From: Delphinus delphis
Taxonomy: Eukaryota; Chordata; Mammalia; Artiodactyla; Delphinidae
Length of the DNA: 64,000 nucleotides
NCBI RefSeq assembly: GCF_949987515.2
Contig: NC_082693.1
Span: 18,782,994-18,846,993 of the forward strand
Direction: 5' to 3'
A program made the position numbers and the translations under genes. Positions within the stretch are counted from its first letter, which is position 1. Every line of letters starts with the position of its first letter. Of the stretch, positions 1 to 13,098 are shown one piece after another. The notes under the pieces were generated by a model, which was not told the DNA's origin, searched no databases, and saw only the letters and a list, made by a program, of their open reading frames with translations.

Positions 1-224
1 TCACCCCCTACTCTTGTCTTCATTAGTCAGCAATGAGGCCGACTCTTAAGAAAACCAATTAAAATTAGCTTATTTAAAAATAATACCGAATTCCTACTAC
101 GTGTTCATAAGTTACTGAATAAGGCATTGGGGCTACAGAGAATAAAGTGACTTCAGCCTGGGTGTATGTGTGACAGATAAGCAGATTTATAACTCTAAGA
201 ATTTTTCATGGGTTGTCATAAGGG

Positions 225-590
225 CATGCAAGAGGATGGAGAGAGAGGCAGAAGGCGTTCTGGAGGATATGTCATTTGAGCAGTGTCTTTAAGGATGACT
301 AGGAATTATTCAGGTAGAAAAAGGGGAAGAAGGGCATGGGAAACAAACATTCCAGTAGTTTAGCAGCTCAGTCGGATGAGGGACTACAGAGAAGAGGGGA
401 TGTGTATCACTGACATCGCTTCTGTATACAGTACCTAGAGTGGTGTGGCTATGGCCCAGCTTTGTAGGGCTATTCTGAGAGCTAACCCTACCTTGTGAGC
501 CACAGGAGCCACTGGATGCCTACAGCAGACAGGCTGTGATGTGATTGGCCTAAGGAAAGAGCAGTGTAGACGGTAGGTCAAAGGAGAGTG
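225..590 (+). repeat. Old dispersed repeat, family not assigned
   Basis: Purine-rich, non-coding sequence with phrases such as 'caggagccactgga' and 'tgtgatgtgattgg'. It resembles the segments at 15195-15560, 23640-23960 and 60360-60790. All four seem to come from one old, widely dispersed mammalian repeat. The ends are diffuse and no target duplication is visible. I cannot name the family. Confidence 0.35.
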
Positions 591-2803
591 ACGCTAGACT
601 CTTCTGGCTTCTCAGTGCGTGGGGCAACATCAACGTTGTGGCACCATCTTGTAGCCTTCCTTTGTCCTCTTTCCTTCTCTATTTTGCTGCTCGCTCTCTA
701 GCTCTTGTTTCCTTTCCGAGCTTCATCTTCTTTTGCTTCTCTCTTTTGACCTTCCTTTTTTCTTTCTCTGCTTTCACCTTTCCACTTTCTTTTCCAGTCT
801 TTCATATCCCCTTTATTAGACTGATGTATTTTTAAATTTTCTCATAAAATACCTTGCCTGGTTGCCCATTTACTGCTTCAAGAAAAAAAAAATTACCACC
901 TAGAACTAAGTGGACACAAATTGATCTTGATCTGTTTCTAAATTGATTTTGTTTTGACTCAACTATCTCGAAAGGAAACCGCCAACAAGAGAAAGGAATT
1001 TCCTAAACTCTAGAAGGACTTCTTTCTAAATATGTGAACCAAAGCTTAAGGACTGACCCAGAAATCAATAACAGAGTAAGGAAGAACTTGGGTTCTACTC
1101 AATGAGGACACCCTTTCACTCAAACACCCTTTCTACTAGGGGAAGGAAAAAGACAAGAAGACAGGAGATGAGACCCTAGGCAAGTGACTAAAATACCTTT
1201 AGTTGTCAAACTTAAGGACCCTGCCATTTCCATTTCACCCCACCATTAGCAGGAGTGGGGATTCTAGAGCAAGAAGAGGTAAGTTAAAGAAAATGTAGAC
1301 AATTATGATCCTCCCACTCCATCTCTACACTTATTTCCATCACATCATTTTTATTTTAAGAGGTAATGAATGTGATTCTAGAGTACGTTTCATACTACAG
1401 ATTGTATTATTAAATTCATTTGGAACAAGGACCATACAAGAGTTCTTATTTCTTTTTCAAAAGTATTAATCAACATTAATTAGATCTTGTTTCCATCTCT
1501 TTTTCATTTGTGTAGACGCTAATTTATTTTGGTTTTGCATAGCAGTGGCTCAGCGCATTTGCTGGTATATAGCCTCATTGCCTTATATATTATGTTATTT
1601 TGGTTATGATATTAGGTGAAGGGCTTCCATTTTTATTCACTCCCTCGAGCAGCAGGTGTTGAGAAGAGGGAATAGATCTCTTGGCTTTCTCATGGTCTTA
1701 GGCAATTCATAGGCGTTTGGCTGCTGAGTCTTGCTTTCATTCCAGATATTATTATTATTTTTTTAGTACCAGGTCAAATTGAAGGACTAAAAAAGAGAGA
1801 AAGGAAAGAAGGGAAATAAGTAAAATTCAAGATCTGGATGAAGCTTAGAAATCATTTATACTCAGAATAAATCATTTATTCTTTGCTTCTTACCTGAGAC
1901 TCAGTCAGTCATACAGCACCCTTTCCTTTCTGTTGTAATTTTGCATACTTGCCCTCTTGCCCCTTTATACCTTGTTCATGTGAGAAGCTTGCCCTAACCA
2001 TGGTGAATCTATCTTTCCTTAAGATTTTTATTTCAATGGATGATCCATATTTCAAACAGGAAATACATGGCCTCTATACTAATTCTCAGTTTTCCAAATA
2101 TTCATTTCAAACATACTTAATGAGCAACTAAAGTACATTATATACTATTGGAAGGGGTTATGGAGAACAGAAAGCTGCCTAAGACCCAGTTCTTGCCCTC
2201 AAGGAGGGACAAAACATCTACACAAGTTCGTTATCAGGTACATAAACTCAGAGGAGGTGGAGATGGTAAAGATAAAGGGGATCAGGGACTCTAAGTTGAC
2301 AGCAAGTGGTTTGTGAAGTATGCCTGTACTTCCTAGAATCATGGACTCTCCTAAACTACTACTAAAGGATAGATTTTCTGTTTTTACAGCTTCTGTGCAT
2401 AATCCTGAAAATGGTCCCATGGGAAGACCCAGAAAAAGCTGGCAAAAATACCTAGAGATTGGGTTTCCTGGAAATCCTGTTTGAGCTACCCTGTGTTTAC
2501 TTAAACGTATTTTTATCTTGTTGAGGCCAAATCACACAGAGGACATAAAGAAACTTCGGGGAAAGTGTATTTCCAAGCAATAGCCTATTCTGAGCTGGAA
2601 CAGTCTGTGGATGGGCGCTCTATACCCACACTGTTCATTTTGTAGCTGAGAGTACAGTTACTGGCATTATGGGCTGAGAAGGTTTTGGTGCAAATTTGAG
2701 CATCTGGGTATAAGCTTAGGAGGATATTGATATATGATAGGCTGGGGATGTAGGTGACTGCAACCCCCCAATCTTCTCTCCAAGCTGCTTGGGATAACTA
2801 GAA
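591..2803. other. No gene seen; unique or unrecognisably old sequence
   Basis: AT-rich sequence with pyrimidine-rich runs around 650-800 and no splice-flanked reading frame that I could support. The short open frames here are of the length expected by chance. Confidence 0.6.
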
Positions 2804-3267
2804 TGTTGAGGAGGGGGAATTTTCCTACCCGTCTAGAGTTTTGTGGGTTTTTTTTGACTAGTTTAATAATTAAATTGACATAAGACAGATTAATAGGAGA
2901 AAAAATTAATTCATATGCATGGAAGTATCATAGAAATGGGACCCTCAGTGTGACCAAAGCAGGCTACCAATACATTGTTTTTAGACAAAGAGACAATTAT
3001 TTGTGAAGAATTAACAAACCAAAGGGGCTTTGCTTAGGGTAGCAGGCTAATAAAGAAATAACAAAGTTTGTTTATATAACCTTCTTAGCCTTGAATTCCC
3101 TAACTAACTCTGGTGATAAGAATGTTTTCTATCCTCTTGGTCTAGGGAGTTCTCTCCTGCCTTCAAGGAGAAGGTGGGGGTCATAGTGACTTTTTAATAT
3201 CATCCCCCCAGACCGGCTGTTTCTCAAGTAACTTTAATTCAAAATAATCAATATGCCCTGGACCCCA
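2804..3267 (-). repeat. 3' LTR of the antisense ERV-like element
   Basis: Aligns along its length with 6935-7434. Shared stretches include 'taataattaaattgaca', 'gaaatgggaccc', 'agacaaagagacaattattt', 'agccttgaattccctaact' and 'tttctcaagtaactttaatt'. On the minus strand the matching 'tatataaac' is a TATA-like box. Divergence from its partner is substantial, so the insertion is old. Confidence 0.65.
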
Positions 3268-6200
3268 ATAGTTCCTTCTTCTGATTCTTCCTTGGAAGGT
3301 TCACATATTAAAAGTTGAGCTGGTAGATTGTTCCATCTCATTGAACCATCCTCTTAGTCTTGACAGCAAGGTCAGTTCAGTTAATCTCATTTCAGGAGGT
3401 GGTGATTTCAAATAGGTTCAAAATTAGACCTATGATGGAAGCAATCAGTTGTTTACTAAGAGGCATTTCTATGGAGAAAAAAGGAATGCAATGGCTGATA
3501 ACTGGAGCAAATTATAAATCAGTTTTTGAGTTCTGAGTGTAGAATTGAGATTTCTAGATGTCTGGGTTGAAGCATCTTTTGCAGTCTGCATGTCTCAGAT
3601 GATGTCATCAGATCAGGTAGATTTTCTGAGAGGTCCATACAGCAACAGGCGTGAAGAATTTGTCTGAACAAAAGCTATTGTGGTGATTTCCCTAAAGCTT
3701 ATATTAAGACATCCAGCTTGAGTTTGTAGGACTTCAGGAAAAAAGGGCAGTTTTAGTTCTCAATGATTCCAAGTCCAAAGAGTGAGAGAAAATTGGAAAT
3801 GTTAGCTTGGAGAACTGTAGCCAGATACTGGAGGAAGTTAGAAAATTTCAATATCCAGTTTAGTTTTCAGGTAAACAATGAAACCTCAAGCAAAATTAAT
3901 AACACTAGAATCTAATATCCACAAGTGTGTATTATAGTTTCTACTGAAACATACTTTTTCTCTCTAAAATCACCCTCATTTCTACCAAAGATAGCCAAAT
4001 TAAGACTAATTCGTTTGAAAATAAGTCTATATTCAATAAACTTGGCCTTGTTATTTACTTAAGTATAGAAAGAACAGCAATTGACCATTTAGGCTCTTTT
4101 AGATCTGCTTCGCTGGAACTTTTTATAAGGAATCTCCAGATTGAACTTTCAGTAGCCTCTTGAGGCTAAGAAGCCAAGCCACATATTTGCCATTAGACTT
4201 CACCTGCAGTACCTATAGATTTATAGATTGGGGTGAAATCTTTTCCCTCCTGAGGTCCCCACAAATATCCTGAGGTTCCTGCGACTGCCAAGAAGTGACC
4301 TTTCTCCCTCACCTGGTAAGGCAGCTGAAAATCCTGTAAGCAAGATAACAGGCTCTTTTTTCCAGGGGGCTTTATTGGCTCCATAAAGTCAACCTTAGTT
4401 CCTTAAAGCTGTCTGGTCATAATCTGAGTCTATGTATTTCTCTCTCAAATATGACATTCCAGTCAGAGCTTTGGTAATATAATCAATGTTTCAAATTGCG
4501 TCCTGTTATAAGGAGAAAAGATGCTTATTGAACTTACGCAAATGCCAAATTTTACATTGCCAAGAGAATAAGAATACTCACTGAGAGTTTCTGAATTCTG
4601 GAGGGATCAGGTAGGGCCGAAAGGTAAATGTTTCAGTTCTGTTTACAAAGGTATAATTTACCGAATTACTCTAAGTCATAGCTTAAGAGAAAAGAGAAAA
4701 ACATTTTCTTAAATCTAGAGAAACAAAACATTTAAAAAATCAGCAATGTTTCAAATAAAAAAAAACTTAACAAATTGTAATCATCTTTTTCAGTTCACTT
4801 AGTCTCATATAATTAACTCTTGTTTTGCTTGACCTCTCGTTAGAAGTTTTATGAAGCTATCAATTTCTCCATTAGGGTTCTGTAAATTCTTACCCAGTTC
4901 AGCGGTATGATTTGAAAGTTATCAGAAACTTGTATTCTAGAGTACCTGTTAGATTCCTTTCCATGAATTTCTCTGAAGCTGGCACACATTTGCAGAAAAC
5001 CTTTGTAACAGCATCTGAGTAAAATTATAAGTGTCTGTAAATGATGGAAGACTTTTAAAATGTCCGTTATTAAAGATCTGATTCATTATAATGGAATTGA
5101 CAAGGAAATTTGGTTATTGTTGTGACACACATTTTAAGATAAATAGAATTAGGACAGTTAATGTTATATTAGGACTTACCGACATTTCAGGATTTTCGTA
5201 TAATGTTTAGAACATTTATATTAATAACATTTACCCACCTAATATAATTTTTTTTTATACCCTTCACCCCGCTTCCCCTTACGTTACCATCTTATGTAAC
5301 CATAGTAGTTATCACAGCTAGGAAACCAATATTGTAACATTACTGTTAACTCCAGACTTTATTCGAATTGCACTAGTTTTTTTCTACTAATGTCCATTTC
5401 TGTTCCAGGGTGCCATGAAGTCCCATGTTGTATTTAGTCATTGTGTCTCCTTAGTCTTCTCCAGTCTGTGACAGTTTCTTGGTCTTTCCTTGTCTTTTAT
5501 GACCTTGGCATTTTGTAAGAGTTTAGGTCTGTTTTAGTTTCCGGCTTCCCCCTCCATCCCTTTCTTTTCCTGATCACCACCTAATATAATTTAACAAATT
5601 TATCATCATTTACTTGACAATGTTTCTCATGTAATTCAATGTACCAAATAAGCCTAATTAGTTTGATATCCCTCTTTTATAAGGAGAGAAAATAAATCTT
5701 TTGAGGTGTTTCAGGGACCCTCTGGAAGACCCCAGCATTATTTCTAGGTCATTTAGAATTTGACTTTTGGGAGTTTTGTCAAAAATATCAAAAAGCTTTT
5801 AAAACACTTGGTCAAATAGGATCATAAGTCATTTAAAGAATCCATTGTCTGGCCATTGATGAGTAGGAGCTTATATTAATTTCAAATAGTGACTCAAACC
5901 AATAAGTCTTTTTTATGGCTTAAACAAAGACACAAAAGATGTCTCATAGGAGAGTATTTAGCCCTCACAAGATCCAGAAAGTTCATTCCCAGAGTTAGTC
6001 TAAGAAAGTAAAAGCTTTTCGTTGCCACAGGTGGTAAAATGGTGTAGTGAAACATTGGCTCTGGTTTCCCATGAGAATGTGGGATACCTCTGGTCATAGA
6101 CCGCTAATCTGTGACACTGGGCAGGTACTACTGGAATGGGACTTTTCCAGCACTAACAAGCAACAAAAGTTGAGATGACAAAGGTCCCTTATGGACTGGG

Positions 6201-6934
6201 ACCCCTTATGACAAATTCCTCTTAGCTGGCACAGTCAGACTAAGAAAATGCTGCCTATGACTTCATGTCTTGGAACCCCAGTTAATTTGACTGGCCACCA
6301 GATGCACTCCAGTCAGTGCACCTTCTGGATGGTGGAGATCAGAGAGAATATTCTCATTGGTCACAAAGCTAAGTTCTCAGGACATAGAACAATACAGAAG
6401 GAAGAGCCTCATTCAGTTTTTACATAGGGGACCCACAGCAAAGTTTGTCTAAACAGATGCTGGTCTGGTGAGAACTGTCAACTCACTAGTCTGTGAGGCT
6501 GGTTCAAGCAGTGGGCATATAAAGGGCCCGTGCTTGTTGTTCTGCCTATGGTTCTTCCTCCTTATGACAAAAAACACAACAGACAAAGAAAACTAGTGAC
6601 CGTCTCTGGAAGGAAAGAATCAGTAAAACGTGAGAGTACTCATTTACCAAATACCAGATTTGCTATGTCCCAAGAAACCAGCTCCACAAATATTTTCTCC
6701 TGCTAATCTAAGTTTAGAAAAAAGAAAAAGGACTCTCACGACTTTTCCCTTCCACCAGACCTTGCAGGCAGATTTGGGAGGATGATGTGGTTAGAACACT
6801 TACCTTCTGCAGGCCTTTGTCAGAGGTCCCAGGATCTCATGGGACGTGTGTTTTTGTCTGGGGGTGGGGCTGGAGGGGCGTGGTGGAGTGGGGAGCAGGG
6901 TCCAGCTGGCATCCTGCTGTCCTGGTATGCCAAC
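3268..6934 (-). other. ERV-like internal region, no surviving gene
   Basis: Lies between the two LTRs. Stops interrupt every minus-strand frame. The open stretches at 4193-4384 (63 codons) and 5894-6097 (67 codons) resemble nothing I can name. The interior is shorter than a complete provirus, so large deletions are likely. Just inside the 5' LTR the minus strand reads 'tggcataccagg'. This sits where a primer-binding site would be, but I cannot match it to a tRNA. Confidence 0.5.
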
Positions 6935-7434
6935 TGTCAGGGAGAGGAAGAGTTCTCCCCTACCCTTCTTGAGTTCTTTCGACTGGTCTAATAATTAAAT
7001 TGACACAAGGCAGGTTAACAAGAGAAAAAAAACCAATTTAATTCGCATGCACCAAGGTCTCCTAGAAATGGGACCCCGATGTGACCAAAGTAGGCTGTTT
7101 ACATATTATTTTTAGACAAAGAAACAATTATTTGCGAAGATTTAACAAAAATAAAGGGGCTCATGCTTGGGGTAACAGACTCGTGAAGAAGTAACAAAAT
7201 TTGTTTATATAGCTTTCTTAGCCTTGAATTCCCTAACTCTGGTCATAAAGATGTTTTCTATCCTCCTAGCAGAGGGAGGATACCGTCACATGGGAGATTT
7301 ATTTCCCACTTTCAGGGGGAAAGCTGGGGGTCAGAGTGGGTTTTTTTTTTAGTATCATTATTTTTCCACCAGCTGTTTCTCAAGTAACTTTAATTTAAAA
7401 TTATCAATATGCCATTGAGGTATATTTTGGGACA
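6935..7434 (-). repeat. 5' LTR of the antisense ERV-like element
   Basis: 500 bp, bounded on the minus strand by TGTCCC...CTGACA, so it keeps the TG...CA ends. On that strand it carries a TATA-like 'gctatataaac' (around 7205). It pairs with 2804-3267. The minus-strand LTR start (CCCAAAATAT) and end (agaagggtaggggagaa) resemble those of the plus-strand LTR at 48279-48845. Confidence 0.65.
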
Positions 7435-9079
7435 GCCTACCCTGGGCCTCAACCAGAACCTCGACCAGCATTGTAGATAGCCAGGCTGGCATTATAGAAA
7501 GTCATTTGAGCACGAGAAGCTCAGAAATCTTAAATATACTAAGATGGACTTGGTCTTTGCCTACTGAAATTTCAATATAAGTGGATAAAATACTGGTGGA
7601 TTAGACACAATGAAGAAAATTGGTGACATTTACTAGATAAAGGGGCTTATAGTGTAGAATTTATATTTAGATTTAAATTGTGGTGAATGTCTTCCAGAAA
7701 GACAGCAATTTTAAGCAAGTCCTAGTTGGAAACCTTGGCAGAAAGTCAAGTGATGAAAACAAAGAGTGTTACAGGTAGAGAAGATGGCATGGAAGAATAC
7801 ACTAGAAGGCAGGAACAATGGGAGGAATGGAGATGACAGACCTACACATACTTCCTTTGGCCTGAAGGCTTTTGATTTTAAATGAAAAGTGGAGGAAAGG
7901 GAGAAGACATTTTATTACATATGGAATCCACTCAACTTTGACCCTCGAAGTAGGTCATTTCAGTATATTGGATGAGGACTTAAGGCATGAGGTTAGAGCA
8001 GCAGTAGATTGAGAGCGAGGCCTTCAGGAAGAATGAGTTTTACTTACAGATACCTGGTAAAGAGGCCTTATTAAAATGCTATTTATTTTCTGCTAGCTTG
8101 CTTCTAAACTTTCTTTTTTCGCTATCATGTTCTTACATCTCTGTCCATCTTCCACTGCCACAAAACCTAACAATTTTTCTGGTTTTGGTTGATTGGTTCT
8201 ATCTTTCAAATAGGAAAAATGCAGAGGAAGGTGGCCAGGATATATTTATAACCATTTCATCAGATTTTATGTGTTTGCTTGAGGTATCGATGCAGCTTAT
8301 GAAGAACCCCGTTTAATCTCAATAAAGCAATTGAAGTACTGAAGTCTTGAAAACTTCAATTTTATTCTTGTCAATCAGAATTAGAATTTTAGTAAGACTC
8401 ACTACAAAACTAAAACTGTTGATAGTTTAGATATGTATTAATTACTTACATCTCCAGCTGATCTGACTATAAAATTGGAAAATCATAAGGTAGCTGACTA
8501 GATGAATTTGATCAGTTGACTGGATATCAGTCACTGAAGTGGTACCTGACTGTGTTAATGATTGAGCAATAATTTGTAGGTTTTTTTCTTCTTTTTCAAT
8601 TTCAAAACAAAAAAATATATTATGCAAATTTTAAGTGGACCTTCAAGTACATTTTGATTATGCTTTTGAAGGAGATAGCAGGAATTTTTGGAAGCCTGTC
8701 TTTGTTTTCTTTTTTTTGGCTTTTTTTTTTTTTAATTTGCCTATAGTGCAAAGGGCATAAGCCAAAATTAGAAAGTCATTTGTTTATTCAGAGATAAGCG
8801 AAATATAAAGGTCAGAAGTCATATAAATGTCTCCACAATTACATTTGGCTAGTGAAAAATGAAACCTTTTTAACCTTCTTTTTATTTTGGTCATTCTTGA
8901 CATGAGAACAAGGAATCATTTTTAAAAGTCAAGCTGGATGAGGCCTCAACAACCATGAATTCTACCCTTTCATTTGTGTCATAGGTGAAAACCAAAACCC
9001 CAAATGGTTACGTGAATAAATCAAAGTTCTGCAGTTAACGGTGGCAGAACTCTGTTGTGTAGAAGTCTTTTAAATAACT
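7435..9079. other. No gene seen
   Basis: AT-rich sequence with a T-rich run near 8708-8735. No repeat boundary or reading frame that I can support. Confidence 0.55.
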
Positions 9080-9480
9080 CTCTGTGGCACTTGCAATAAA
9101 ATTTAAACTCCTTACTTAAGCACCTAACAACTTGTCATACTCTGCCTCTTCATCCCTTCCTGGCCTCATCTCTGTCAAACTTCCACTTGTAATCTTTGCT
9201 CCAACCATACTAAACTACTGTAGTCACCCAAACGTGTGTTGTTTCATGCTTTGCATACATAATTGCTTCACTAGAAGGCCATGCCTCCTTCTCAATTTGT
9301 CTAGCTAATCACTACTCTTTCTTTGCTGGGAAGCTTGCCCTGACTCCCCAAATAGACTTCCATAGCCCACCTCGTTGTCTCTGTGGCAATGCTACATATC
9401 AGAACTTCCATCATAATCTTACCACACTCCATTTTTTAAATCCCTCCCTAGATCACAGCTCCTGAGTGCAAGAATGATGG
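9080..9480 (+). repeat. L2 LINE 3' fragment
   Basis: Matches the general run of the L2 3' region: 'aaatttaaactcctta', 'ggcctcatctctgtcaaacttcca', then the 'gccctgact' and 'cagctcctgagtgcaagaatgatgg' (start-of-tail) phrases in order. Old and non-coding. Confidence 0.6.
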
Positions 9481-9504
9481 CCCATTTGAATTTGTATAAC
9501 CATG

Positions 9505-9600
9505 AAAACAATAATAATAACAATAGTTAACATCTATTATGTGCTTACAATGAGTAGGCACTGTTATAATTGTTTTATTGGTATTAACTTATTCCTAAAC
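9505..9600 (-). repeat. MIR SINE fragment
   Basis: Reads as the reverse complement of the MIR 3' part: 'acatctattatgtgcttac', 'taggcactgttat', 'attaacttatt'. Confidence 0.55.
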
Positions 9601-11586
9601 ACGATATCTACCACAGAAACACTCACTAAGTAGTTTCTCTTTGATTGTTTGGAATAATGCATTCATACAGGAGTGAGTGCCAGAATGCTGGCCTTAATAA
9701 CTCCCAGTCCAGAGATTTGGGTAGATGCTACTACTGGTTATCTGATATCCAGACAGATAGAAGTGGATGTGGAAGCTCTTTGGCTGCCCTTCTGCAGATG
9801 TTTGAATCTTAGAAAGAGTAGAACATACCCACTTTACTGATGTAGTTCCAACTATTATAACTTGGCTTAGAGAAGCCAGATACTCAGAAAGCAGGTTTTC
9901 CTTGCACTCACATCATGGTTCATTGCAGGAGTTTTCTAGATAAATGGCAACCATTTCATGCCTCACAAGACTAACATAGATGGGTAACAATTTTACACCC
10001 AAAATTTATGCCAGTTTCTTTGTGTCTGCAAGGCCTTATATATTAAGTGAAATTACCAAAATTCTACTTCCCTTCTGCCCTTGATTCTCCATATTTCAGA
10101 GAGATTATGTATTTACAGTGCTAGAGAAGGTGTACAAAGAAGGGTTACATTTATAGAACGGTGCTTATGTATCGTTGTACATAGACCAAAACATCTGGTG
10201 TTATTATTTATTTACATATTTAGCAAATAAAGTAGAATGAAGGCAATTCTATTAATGAAACCCAGCAACACATTTAAAACATCATTCAGATGCCATGGTA
10301 GTTAAAATAATGTGCTAATTTTTGGTTGAAAAAGAATGTGTTCAAATTTTTCTGACTTAGCCTGGAGTAGGATCAGTGCATGGGCTTTAGCCGGGTGGTC
10401 CAGGACCCCTGCAATAGTGTGCAAAAATTTGTATAAGAGGCCTGAGGCTTTTATCGGGTGGTTAAAGGTATCTGTGTCTCTCAAGTGATTAAGAACTTCT
10501 GCTGTCAAGTATCTTCAGCCACCCAGCTTGCACAGCTCTGCAATATGGTTTAGGGAGTCCATATTTTAAAGTATTACTTTCAAAGTCAAGATTCAGCAAG
10601 TTAAATAAACTGTATGCTCAGGTGGTCCCACTCAGGTCTAAGGTCAGCCACTCATGTGCCAGAACAATGTCTTTGTTTTCTATGCTGTAGCAAAATTACC
10701 TATTTCTGTTCCTGCCTTTGCATTCTATTTGAATTTTGGAGGTTAAAATTACATAGTCTAATGGAAGAGTTTTCTTTCTAAATTGGGCTCTACTGAAAAC
10801 AATAATTCAGAAGCTATCAGGTGGCCTTGGGAACTGTCTGTAGTGACATAAAAGGTAAGTTTATAATCACAAATTCTGTGACAATGAATAAAATCATGCC
10901 ATAAACTGGAATTGTATGAACCACTTAACTATGGTCATCATTTGGATAGGTTATTCAGATTCACAACGTTCATAAAACTTTGCTTGTGACTCCTTAGTTA
11001 AATAAACACATCTATTCTTGCTGTGAAGCTCTGTACAATTTTTTGGTTTAGAGCTGGTTAGGGGTTTGAATTCCCCAAACTATACCAATGTGGATGTTGT
11101 GCTGAGATTCTAATATAAAACAGGTGAGAAATTCATGTTTGTCTGTGTATTAAACAAAATGATGATTTCTAAAGACTAAATATTACTCTAAGAGCACAAA
11201 ATCAAAGCAACCTATAAATCATTTGATTAGATAAGAAATTATTGTTTACCCTGTGTTGCAAAAATACAAAGCAAATTATTGACATTTCTTATTCTAAATA
11301 AAAAAGATAATCTCACAACTGAGAAGATATGTCTTAACCTGCCCATGGTCCTTCCCTAAGAGTTTAACATTCAGATTCCTGATCAACCTTAAATTCAACC
11401 TTTACTGTTCTCTAAATGAGGTTTACCTGCTTTATGATTTAATTGTTTTACATACAGTGATTTTGTGGCTTAGAAAAATGTTTAAATATTAGGTGAAATT
11501 TGCAGATATTATTACTGTTAAAATGTTTAAAAACCACTTACAGAAACTCCCTCATGGAACAATCAATACAAAAAGTATTTTAATTC
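9601..11586. other. No gene seen
   Basis: AT-rich sequence without recognisable repeats or exon-like frames. The 68-codon minus open stretch at 10302-10508 has no features that lift it above chance. Confidence 0.5.
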
Positions 11587-12297
11587 TGTAATACATTGAG
11601 AAAAGAGTGTTCTGCAGGAAGGAAGTGACTGATAGGGGTGCTGGAGTAACCCATCTTAAAGGCAGCTTCCAGCTGTATGACTTTGTAATCAAGCAGGACC
11701 CTCTGGGGCCTTCTCAGAACAGGACTCCCCATCACGTCCTTCACCTGCCTTTTGTCTGTAGAAAAGCTTTAGTCAAAGAATAAATTTAATCAGAGAAGTG
11801 AGAAAATGCAGGAAGAAAGGAAAACAGTCAAGCTAGACAAAATAATAATAGTTTAGCCATTAAACACAGTCAAGGACCTTTAGTTCCTCCACAGGGATGG
11901 ATAATATTCTGAGCCATATCCTTTGAGCTGTTTTGCAGATACTGAAACCCCCACCAGGTGGAAGAAGTTAACTGTATGCTCCCCACAAATACGTAGACCC
12001 CAGACCTGTTGGTAACAGAAGGTTGATGAGGTTGACTCCCAGTTACCTCACCACCAACCAACCAGGAGAATGTCCACTAGCTGATCACACACCCCAGGAC
12101 CCCCCTCCCTCAACCTGTCTTTAAAAACCTTTCCCTGAAAGCCTTCGGGGGGTTCGAGTCTTTGGAGCACTAGCTGCCCTGGACTCCTTGCTTGGCGCCC
12201 TGCAATACACGCTGCACTTTCCTTCACCACAACCCGGTGTTGGTAGATTGGCTTTACTGCACACAGGGCAAGGAGACCCAAGTTTGGTTCAGTAACA
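11587..12297 (+). repeat. Solo ERV LTR (class I-like)
   Basis: The right end is clear: a promoter-like 'tctttaaaaac' (12119), a degraded polyadenylation signal 'caatacacgctgcactt' (12203), then a U5-like tail ending 'tttggttcagtaaca' at 12297. The left end is set at 'tgtaatac' (11587) because that gives TG...CA ends and near-matching 4 bp flanks ('attc' and 'attt'). No partner LTR or internal region lies nearby, so it is a solo LTR. The left boundary is less certain than the right. Confidence 0.6.
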
Positions 12298-12796
12298 ATT
12301 TTATACTTCTATCATTGGAAAAAAATATGATTGTTTCCCACCAACTGTCTGAAGTGCTAATTTAAGTTTACATCAGTGTAATACATTTTATCTGAATAAG
12401 CAATGAGTCGCTTATTGATAATTTGTTATCACATTCTTTATGTTAACAAATCATTCAAAGAGCCACTTGAGTAATTCATGTAAGTGTTATGTTCTCCAGG
12501 GACTGGGCTTTGTTTAAAGTTAAATAACCAAACAGTTAAAACAAGGAGAGAATTAAATCATTTCACATCTTTTCCTTCATCTGTCATTTGACTAATATGC
12601 TGCTTCTTTACTTCAAGACTTTTTAACTAAATATGGATTGACTCACTGATTTGGTGTACTGGTTTTCTCTTCTTTAACTCCTCATTCGAGGCTGATATAT
12701 TGACCCTCTTTTTAGTGATGGTTTTAAACCGCTTCTTTGCTCTTCTCAAGGTAACCTTGGTGATATTGTTACATTTGTTCATTATCATTTTTTAAT
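12298..12796. other. Possible upstream remains of the RT fossil; nothing firm
   Basis: AT-rich. It may hold more of the retrotransposon whose RT core follows, but no motif is readable. Confidence 0.35.
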
Positions 12797-13098
12797 GCAG
12801 CAACTATCTCTATTGATTTGTCTGTGGCCTTTGATTCAGTGAATCACAACATATTGCTATTTGAGTGTCCCTCAATTTGGCAAAGTTTAACTATAGTGGA
12901 ATGGTTCTCAGGCTACATTAGTGAATAAATCCCAGTCATTTTGTTTAATGGTGTTGAATCTGAGGTGAAAGTGTTACATTCAAAGTTACCTCAGGAGCTA
13001 ATTATGGGGCTTTTTACTTTTTCAGTTTTTATTAATGACCTGCCGACATCATATAGTTCATGAAATGCTCTGAACATGTACATGCTGATGATACGACC
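12797..13098 (+). pseudogene. Fossil reverse transcriptase, CR1/L2-type non-LTR retrotransposon
   Basis: The plus-strand frame from 12797 reads motif-A-like 'IDLSVAFDSVNHNILL', then 'WFSGYISE', a stop, 'ILFNGVESE', a motif-B-like 'KLPQELIMGLFTF' and 'SVFINDLP' (13031-13045), with a second stop soon after. After a one-base frame change, 13081-13098 reads HADDTT in place of the usual Y/F-ADD-T catalytic box. The order and spacing of 'DLSxAFDxVNHxILL ... WFxSYL ... PQGSxLGPxLFxxFINDLP ... YADDT' is that of the RT palm in CR1/L2/Rex-type LINEs, not L1. Two stops and a frame change show it is dead. The usual mammalian L2 copies are 3' ends only, so an RT-core fragment is less common. Which clade it belongs to is inference. 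Confidence 0.7.

Larger units (their letters stand above)
2804..7434 (-). mobile_element. Decayed ERV-like element, antisense, with two LTRs
   Basis: Two direct repeats of about 0.46-0.50 kb (2804-3267 and 6935-7434) flank about 3.7 kb of internal sequence, the layout of an LTR retroelement. Read on the minus strand, the internal part ends in a purine-rich run ('aaggaagaatcagaagaagga', near 3270-3297), as expected for a polypurine tract just before the 3' LTR. No gag, pol or env frame survives, and the longest minus-strand open stretches are only 60-70 residues. Part of the interior (about 3440-3705) is clearly related to 63655-63932. The 4 bp flanks ('agaa' left, 'gcct' right) do not match, so any target duplication is lost. 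Class I (gammaretrovirus-like) is an inference from LTR style. The family is not assigned. Confidence 0.65.
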
